Shown: one piece after another, positions 1-4,718 of the stretch
How the letters are laid out: every line of letters begins with the position of its first letter
Numbering within the stretch: the first letter of the stretch is position 1
NCBI GenBank assembly: GCA_045636245.1
Contig: JAZTXA010000099.1
Span: forward strand, 1 to 6,334
Origin: RGIG7213 sp045636245
Lineage (GTDB): Bacteria; Bacillota; Clostridia; Oscillospirales; CAG-272
Length of the DNA stretch: 6,334 nucleotides
Direction of reading: 5' to 3'
Translations under genes and position numbers: made by a program
The notes under the pieces: model-generated
Told to the model about the DNA's origin: nothing
The model's input: only the letters and a program-made list of their open reading frames with translations
Database searches by the model: none

Positions 1-233
1 TTGTTGACGGAGAACAGCTGTCAGAACCTTATCTCACACACAAGGCACTCGGTGATTGCAATATCGAATTGCCGTATCAGGTTCCCGAAAATAAAATATT
101 CTGTATGGGTGACCACAGAGAAACTTCTGTAGACTCCAGAAATACCGCGGTCGGTTGTATTTCCGAAGAACAGCTTGTTGGAAAAATAATTTTCAGAATC
201 TGGCCGTTGAACAAATTAGGTACGGTAAAATAA
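1..233 (+). CDS. Type I signal peptidase, C-terminal fragment (5' end outside window)
   Basis: The reading frame is open from base 3 and ends at TAA 231-233, giving 76 residues of a C-terminus. It contains the signal peptidase I box-E signature: MGDHRETSVDSRN (the usual form is GDNR-x-x-S-x-DSR), followed by VGCISEEQLVGKIIFRIWP, which matches the family's last strands ('G-x-V...i-GK...wP'). The family are membrane-anchored Ser/Lys proteases that remove signal peptides outside the membrane. The catalytic Ser and Lys lie upstream of the window, so activity cannot be judged; some pilus-linked homologues such as streptococcal SipA are altered at these sites. It lies 64 bases before the tip-adhesin gene on the same strand, which suggests a pilus-dedicated peptidase. 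One oddity is His in place of the usual Asn in GDN-R. The family call is firm; the pilus role is inferred from context. Confidence 0.9.
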   Translation, partial: VDGEQLSEPYLTHKALGDCNIELPYQVPENKIFCMGDHRETSVDSRNTAVGCISEEQLVGKIIFRIWPLNKLGTVK

Positions 234-234
234 T
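207..234 (+). promoter_or_regulatory. Weak candidate sigma-A promoter before the tip gene
   Basis: TTGAAC (207-212) is followed after 16 bases by AATAAT (229-234), which is close to the TTGACA/TATAAT consensus. It sits in the last codons of the signal peptidase gene and would start a transcript near base 241, leaving a leader of about 55 bases. Such matches are common by chance in AT-rich DNA, and the genes could equally be read through from upstream. Confidence 0.22.
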
Positions 235-283
235 TATCATTCTCATGCGGAGTGGAAACGTCAGTCATATTATCAACTTTTAG

Positions 284-290
284 AAGGAGG
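284..290 (+). promoter_or_regulatory. Strong ribosome binding site for the tip-adhesin gene
   Basis: AAGGAGG is a full Shine-Dalgarno match with a 7-base spacer to ATG 298. It fixes the start of the large surface protein, and no competing in-frame start with a comparable site was seen. Confidence 0.9.
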
Positions 291-297
291 GTGTGTA

Positions 298-3200
298 ATG
301 AATAACATCACTTTACAGCAGATATCAGAATATTCCAAAAAGCACAGGCGCAGAAAGCGTTGGCAGAGTGTTGTCACAGCTATGGCGGCTGTTGTTGTGT
401 TTGTTACCACATATGCGCTTATTCTTCCTGCTATAACAATGGACAACGATACTTCGTGCGGTTTGGATGAACACATTCATATGGACGAATGTTTTGCCCC
501 TTCCGATGAAGATGTAAAGATACTTTCGTGCGATCTTGCGGAGCATACGCATCACGAAATTGCGTGCTATGCAGATCGTTCTGCAGATGTCGAAACAAGG
601 AGCGATTGGGAAGCGACTCTGGAGGATGTAAATCTTTTGGGTGAGTTGCACAGAGACGTTCTTTTTGTGGCAAAATCACAGCTTGATTACTGTGAAAGTA
701 ATAAAAACCTTATCCTTAACGATGATGGCAAGCTTTCGGGCTATACACGCTACGGCGAATGGTACGGCGATCCTTACGGTGAATGGTCTGCAATGTTCGC
801 AGCGTTCTGCTTGAATTATGCAGGTGTTGCAAATATGCCGTTTGACAGCGACATAAACGGATGGATATCATTACTTTCGGAAGAAAAATATGACTTTTAC
901 CGTACAGCGGGTGACCATGTACCGACATACGGCGAGGTAATATTCCTTGATAAGGATAAAGACGGAGCGCCCGACAAGGTCGGAATTATTGCAGAGGTTG
1001 TTCCCGATATCGAAGGTAAGGGAGCAAAGATAAAGGTCATTGAAGGTGACTCGTCAAATAAGGTTCAATATGTAATATATGAATATAATTCCGAAATGAT
1101 AATCGGATATTCGATCTTACCGGACGGTCTGTATAAGGATAAGACGGTTACAGCGGAAATATTCACCGATTCATCATACGGAAGCGTATTAAATGAAAAT
1201 AACACAGTAATTACTGTAAGCGGCGTAATGCCGAAGGACGGATATGTATATGCATATCCCGTTGAAGATGAAGACGAAAGCACCTTGTGTGCTTACGATA
1301 TAACGGTGTTCGACGGTGACGGTAATGTCTTCCAGCCTCTTGGCGGCGACAGCCTTAAGGTTTCAATACAGTCCGATGTACTGAAAGAGGAGGCAATCGG
1401 GGAAGGGTACCATGCCGAGGCGTTCCACATTCCTGAAGATGGCGAGCCGCAGAGAATGTCGGCAAAATACATAGAAAGCGGAATAGAGTTTTCAGCAGAG
1501 CATTTCTCAACATACGCTGTGCGTGCTGCCAATACAACATCTGTGAAAAACAAAGAAGAGCTTGCCAGTGCGATAAACAACGGCAGACAATACATTGAGA
1601 TAACATCCTCATTTGATGTCGGAAACAGTTTTACAATAACAAATGGTAAAAACATTACAATAGATCTCAACGGTAACACGCTGAAATATACCGGTGGAAG
1701 TGCCATGTTCAGGGTTGGTGATTGGGATTCAAGCGGCACTTTGACGATACGTGACTCCAAACAGCCCGACGAGACGGTTACAATGGTTAATTCGGAAAAA
1801 CCGTCATACGGAAATCTTGCAACGCTGTCGGTTTCAAGCAGAAATAACAATGCTACATTGACCTATTATGTCACCAAAACCGACATAACGAATGTGCAGA
1901 CGGGTGCAACGGTTGAAACGCTGTACAAACACACAATTACGACGGCAGGTGCCATTGTCGGTAACGGACAGCCGATAGTCAGCGTCGGTAAAGGTGTGTT
2001 CACGCTTGAAAGCGGTATGCTCCGAAGCGGAACAGGCAGAGCTATTCATCAGGAAAACAAAGAAAGTACTACCAACATTAAAGGCGGATATATTTGCGGA
2101 TTCAGTAAAACAAACTCAGACTTCGGCGGTGCAATTTATGCATCAAACGGAACTGTTAATATATCGGGTAGTGCTGTTGTTGCGGCAAATAAGGCAAAGT
2201 GCGGCGGCGCTATAGTTTTGAATGGCAGTAATGCAAAGCTCAACATAAGCGGAGGTGTTATAAGCGGTAATACCGCTACACTTCCTAATGAGGTTGAAGG
2301 AAATAACGGCGGCGGCATTTATGTAAATCATGGAACTGTAACAATGTCAGACGGTTACATAACAAATAATACTGCAACAGGGTCTAACTATTATGACGGC
2401 GGCGGCGGTGTCTTCTTGTTTGACAGTGACAGCAAATTTGAGATATCAGGCGGTTATGTCACAGCGAATAAAGCCAACGGCGGCGGCGGTCTGAAGACAA
2501 AAAATGAATATTATGCGACTTTTAAGATGTCAGGCGGTTTTTTCTCCGGTAATTTAGCAACGGCGTGCGAAGGCGCAGGCATTGCTCTGGAACTTAATTC
2601 AAGAGGTGAGCTTTCAGGCGGTTACATAACGAACAATATTCTTGAAAAAACAGAACACTGGGGCGGCGGCGGATTCTTCTGTGCTGACAAAGCAGAGGTT
2701 TATATGTACAATCTGCTTGTTACAAACAATACCGCGGGCGGATTCGGCGGCGGTGTTGCAGGCTGTCCTACCGGTGAATTGACACTTTATGTTGACAGCG
2801 GCTGTGCCGTATTTGGCAACGTTGACGTTATATCGGGCGAAGTGAACTGGGTTTCCGGCGGTACAAAGGATGGTCAAGACTTCCAAAAATGTAAAGAAGT
2901 TTTCCAAAGCAATGGCCACGAAGACTTTTTCTGTGCGAACCAGAGTACGATTTTCGGAACGATGCTCGGTAAAGGCTCTGCCGAATGGCAGGGAAGTGCC
3001 GACGGTATTCCGATAACAGCAGGCAAGGGAGACATAGTCACCGCAAACAATGTAATGGGACTTCAATCACATGCGAGTGAAGAAGATAAACAAAATGCCA
3101 TGGCTGTGGCAAAGCTCTATATAAACGGCAATCACTCCGACACGCACGGCGGAGGAATAATGTGTAACGGACGTCTTATAATAGGTGAGGCGGTAGACTT

Positions 3201-4665
3201 CACAGTTCCGACGTTGGTACAGATTCAAGCCAATAAAGTTCTTTATCAGGGTGGAACTAACAAGGAACTTCCCTTGGATGATTACAATTTCACCTTCAAG
3301 CTTGTAAAAGACTATCTCAACGGAGAGGTGCTTGAAACAGTAAAGTGCAACAGTAAAGGTTACCTGTCATTCCATAACGGATTGAAATTTTCTGAAAATG
3401 GCACTTACGTATACTACATAATGGAAGTACCCGATGAGAAAACAAACACGATACTGTTTGACAATTCGATATATGAAGTGACGATTGCTGTAAAACGTGA
3501 CAATGGTACGGAATTTAACGGCAAAACTAAATATACATATCAGATAACGAATATGTCGATTGATAAAAGTACCGATGGCGGCAAGACATGGTCAAGCATT
3601 TACCAAAATTCACAGGCACAGAGCGGATCTGTTACAGTTGCCCTTGTAAGGGGAAGTGCTTTTGTAAACCGCACAATGGAATTTACAAAGCTTACAGTCA
3701 AGAAAGAATGGGACGGCGGTACAGGTGCCGATTCCGTTACTGTCATACTGAAGCAGGACGGTGTTAAGTACGCTGAAGTGAATTTAAGTGCGGCAAATAA
3801 ATGGACATATACATGGAACAATCTTCCCGCCGGTCATCAGTACACAGTTGAGGAGGTATCTGTTTTCGGATATACTCCAAGCTACAACGTTGTACCGGGT
3901 AATATAGTATCGGCACAAAAACAGCTTGAATACGGACTGTATTGGATTCCTGCGACTTCAATCCAAAAAGACAAGCAATATATTATTGTAAGCTATGACG
4001 GTAAAAAGGCACTGTGTGTTACAAGTGCTCATACAGACTCAGCATTTACTTCGGAAGATACAACGGATGTTTCGGCACAGCTCACACAAATGACACTGAA
4101 CGGAACGAAATATAACTTCTGGATGAGCAATACAACTCTTAAAAAAGGTGCAATATTTACACCGCAGGATAGAAACCAAAATTCGGAATCGTACAGAAAC
4201 GGTGGTCTTGCTTTAAAGAGTGATATAGGCAATTCATGGCTGTTGGCTCAGGATGCAGGCGGAAACTATCTCAAGAGTACAAATTCTGTTGCGTGGTCTT
4301 CTTTGGTGGTTTGCGAAAACGGATATTTGAAGATAAATAACGAATTTGACGGCACACCTAATAATCTTCGTACAGTTATATTTGACAGTGAAAACGGAAA
4401 ATTCAATACTGTCGGAAATGATTCTCCGAGTAATGCGGCAATCCTCTTGACACAGGTCAGCGGAAATCCGACGGTAACAGAAACTTTTGTTGAAGATGTT
4501 ACGGTCGTTATAACCAACACAGGCGCGCCCGGTTATAAATTACCGGATACGGGTGGCGGCGGCACATTTATGTATATTGCGGCAGGCATGGCGCTCATGA
4601 CGCTTGGAGCCTACCTTGCATATAAGAAATTAAAAGGCGGGAAGGAGGATAGCGCATCCTTCTGA
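298..4665 (+). CDS. Large LPXTG surface protein, probable pilus tip/ancillary adhesin (CHAP-like, beta-helix, FctA-type and CnaB domains)
   Basis: 1455 residues; the start is set by AAGGAGG 7 bases upstream. Seen in order: basic N-terminus KKHRRRKRW (14-22); hydrophobic segment about 24-43 ending ALILPAITM; two C-x4-H-x-H-x3/4-C motifs (54-65, 78-90); a CHAP-like region (about 113-276) with Ser164 and Lys227 where Cys and His are expected; a beta-rich linker (about 277-411) ending in the common 'EHFSTYAV' motif; a right-handed beta-helix (about 415-971) with nine G-G/A-hydrophobic turns; an FctA/Spy0128-like isopeptide domain (about 973-1129, putative Lys980, Glu1043, Asn1124); a CnaB domain (Lys1136, Glu1186, Asn1407) split by an insert (about 1203-1390); LPDTG 1415-1419, membrane segment and basic tail. 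The role as tip adhesin is inferred from its size, stalk-like isopeptide domains, exposed beta-helix and position between a signal peptidase and a backbone pilin. It could instead be a wall-anchored adhesin not joined to the pilus. Confidence 0.93.
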   Translation: MNNITLQQISEYSKKHRRRKRWQSVVTAMAAVVVFVTTYALILPAITMDNDTSCGLDEHIHMDECFAPSDEDVKILSCDLAEHTHHEIACYADRSADVETRSDWEATLEDVNLLGELHRDVLFVAKSQLDYCESNKNLILNDDGKLSGYTRYGEWYGDPYGEWSAMFAAFCLNYAGVANMPFDSDINGWISLLSEEKYDFYRTAGDHVPTYGEVIFLDKDKDGAPDKVGIIAEVVPDIEGKGAKIKVIEGDSSNKVQYVIYEYNSEMIIGYSILPDGLYKDKTVTAEIFTDSSYGSVLNENNTVITVSGVMPKDGYVYAYPVEDEDESTLCAYDITVFDGDGNVFQPLGGDSLKVSIQSDVLKEEAIGEGYHAEAFHIPEDGEPQRMSAKYIESGIEFSAEHFSTYAVRAANTTSVKNKEELASAINNGRQYIEITSSFDVGNSFTITNGKNITIDLNGNTLKYTGGSAMFRVGDWDSSGTLTIRDSKQPDETVTMVNSEKPSYGNLATLSVSSRNNNATLTYYVTKTDITNVQTGATVETLYKHTITTAGAIVGNGQPIVSVGKGVFTLESGMLRSGTGRAIHQENKESTTNIKGGYICGFSKTNSDFGGAIYASNGTVNISGSAVVAANKAKCGGAIVLNGSNAKLNISGGVISGNTATLPNEVEGNNGGGIYVNHGTVTMSDGYITNNTATGSNYYDGGGGVFLFDSDSKFEISGGYVTANKANGGGGLKTKNEYYATFKMSGGFFSGNLATACEGAGIALELNSRGELSGGYITNNILEKTEHWGGGGFFCADKAEVYMYNLLVTNNTAGGFGGGVAGCPTGELTLYVDSGCAVFGNVDVISGEVNWVSGGTKDGQDFQKCKEVFQSNGHEDFFCANQSTIFGTMLGKGSAEWQGSADGIPITAGKGDIVTANNVMGLQSHASEEDKQNAMAVAKLYINGNHSDTHGGGIMCNGRLIIGEAVDFTVPTLVQIQANKVLYQGGTNKELPLDDYNFTFKLVKDYLNGEVLETVKCNSKGYLSFHNGLKFSENGTYVYYIMEVPDEKTNTILFDNSIYEVTIAVKRDNGTEFNGKTKYTYQITNMSIDKSTDGGKTWSSIYQNSQAQSGSVTVALVRGSAFVNRTMEFTKLTVKKEWDGGTGADSVTVILKQDGVKYAEVNLSAANKWTYTWNNLPAGHQYTVEEVSVFGYTPSYNVVPGNIVSAQKQLEYGLYWIPATSIQKDKQYIIVSYDGKKALCVTSAHTDSAFTSEDTTDVSAQLTQMTLNGTKYNFWMSNTTLKKGAIFTPQDRNQNSESYRNGGLALKSDIGNSWLLAQDAGGNYLKSTNSVAWSSLVVCENGYLKINNEFDGTPNNLRTVIFDSENGKFNTVGNDSPSNAAILLTQVSGNPTVTETFVEDVTVVITNTGAPGYKLPDTGGGGTFMYIAAGMALMTLGAYLAYKKLKGGKEDSASF
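457..570 (+). other. Duplicated Cys/His motif in the tip protein
   Basis: Residues 54-65 read C-x4-HIH-x3-C and residues 78-91 read C-x4-HTHH-x3-CY, a 24-residue tandem duplication just outside the membrane segment. Similar 'CG..EH.H...CY' units occur near the N-terminus of many clostridial LPXTG proteins (family knowledge). The four Cys and paired His could bind a metal such as zinc, or the Cys could form disulfides; the sequence does not decide this. Confidence 0.6.
634..1125 (+). other. CHAP-like domain, probably without peptidase activity
   Basis: Residues about 113-276 follow the CHAP (Cys/His amidohydrolase-peptidase) pattern: an N-terminal helix, GEWSAMFAAFCLNYAGV (161-177; usual 'W-C-A-x-F-v-x-W-C'), YGEVIFLDKDKDGAPDKVGII (211-231; usual 'GDLIFFDxDxDGxxDHVGIV') and VIEGDSSNKV (247-256; usual 'eGN...V'). 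The catalytic Cys is replaced by Ser164 (TCT 787-789) and the catalytic His by Lys227 (AAG 976-978). The Asp-rich DKDKDGAPD loop, which may bind calcium, is kept. The fold assignment is by pattern. I infer that it binds peptidoglycan or serves as structure rather than cutting. Confidence 0.65.
1540..3210 (+). other. Right-handed beta-helix region of the tip protein
   Basis: Residues about 415-971 open with an 'EELASAINNGRQYIEIT' start typical of pectate-lyase-like helices. They then repeat a loop of the form GG-hydrophobic followed by '(I/M)SGGxIxxNxA'. G-G/A-hydrophobic turns fall near residues 610, 636, 671, 701, 728, 759, 789, 817 and 951, mostly 26-37 residues apart. A non-repeat stretch (about 840-945) interrupts the series before the last turn. 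No pectate lyase catalytic set was recognised, so a binding surface is more likely than an enzyme. Confidence 0.75.
3214..3684 (+). other. FctA/Spy0128-like isopeptide domain in the tip protein
   Basis: Residues about 973-1129 match the streptococcal pilin isopeptide-linkage pattern: 'ANKVL' at the start, 'YNFTFKLVKD', a 'GYLSFHNGLKFSENGTYVYY' beta hairpin, 'MEVPDE', 'SIYEVTIAVKRD' and a closing 'AFVNRT'. By this pattern Lys980 and Asn1124 would form the intramolecular isopeptide bond with Glu1043 assisting. Such domains act as rigid, protease-resistant stalk modules. The residue assignment is inferred from motif position. Confidence 0.7.
3685..4521 (+). other. Split CnaB domain with an inserted beta-rich module
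   Basis: The first part (residues 1130-1201) is a clear CnaB N-terminal portion: VKKEWDG, DSVTVILKQDG, KWTYTWNNLPAG, YTVEEVSVFGY. The closing strand expected within about 15 residues (usual 'TITNT') appears only at 1403-1408 as VVITNT. The intervening residues (about 1203-1390) form a separate module beginning YGLYWIPATSIQKDKQYIIVS, with related motifs WLLAQDAGGNYLKS, ENGYLKINN and DSENGKFNTV. These may be strands of a beta-trefoil-like or lectin-like fold. The putative CnaB isopeptide residues are Lys1136, Glu1186 and Asn1407. Confidence 0.6.
4540..4662 (+). other. LPDTG cell-wall sorting signal of the tip protein
   Basis: LPDTG (1415-1419) is followed by GGG, a hydrophobic stretch TFMYIAAGMALMTLGAYLAY and a charged tail KKLKGGKEDSASF. 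This is the standard three-part signal cut between Thr and Gly by a sortase. It could be used either for pilus incorporation or for direct anchoring to peptidoglycan. Confidence 0.95.
4643..4663 (+). promoter_or_regulatory. Imperfect hairpin over the tip-gene stop codon
   Basis: AGGAGGAT (4643-4650) pairs with ATCCTTCT (4656-4663) around the 5-base loop AGCGC, giving an 8-bp stem with one G-U pair. No run of T follows, so it is not a standard intrinsic terminator. It lies between a minor and a major pilin gene and would bury an AAGGAGG sequence (4642-4648) 16 bases before an alternative ATG at 4665. A role in mRNA stability or translational coupling is possible; the stem may also be accidental. 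Confidence 0.35.
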
Positions 4666-4703
4666 TGCCGAAACAATTTAAATCAATAAAGTACAAATTT
4701 TCG

Positions 4704-4709
4704 AAAGGA
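4704..4709 (+). promoter_or_regulatory. Ribosome binding site that decides the backbone pilin start
   Basis: AAAGGA has a 9-base spacer to ATG 4719. It favours this start over the in-frame ATG at 4665 (whose nearest Shine-Dalgarno-like sequence is 16 bases away) and over the ATG at 4728 (spacing too long). Confidence 0.75.
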
Positions 4710-4718
4710 AAAAACAAA

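Noticed and set aside
1293..1850. Minus-strand open frame of 185 codons inside the tip gene
   Set aside because: It lies wholly inside a well-supported gene with recognisable domains, and its translation has no recognisable domain, which fits a chance antisense frame.
1994..2215. Second + strand frame of 73 codons within the tip gene
   Set aside because: Overlaps the beta-helix coding frame entirely and has no recognisable content.
2306..2755. Recurrent GGCGGCGG runs as a DNA repeat or phase-variable tract
   Set aside because: They encode the conserved Gly-Gly-Gly turns of the beta-helix, are in frame, short and spaced by diverged sequence. This is protein-level repetition, not a simple-sequence tract.
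2614..3066. Minus-strand open frame of 150 codons inside the beta-helix region
   Set aside because: Complement of Gly/Asn-rich coding sequence; the translation shows no family-like pattern.
4643..4663. Intrinsic terminator after the tip gene
   Set aside because: A stem exists but it is short, includes a G-U pair and overlaps the stop codon, with no following T run; the pilin gene follows closely. Kept only as a possible RNA structure.
4699..4706. TTTCGAAA palindrome before the pilin gene
   Set aside because: Eight bases only and AT-rich, so expected by chance; it overlaps the ribosome binding site and no second copy was noticed in the other intergenic gap.
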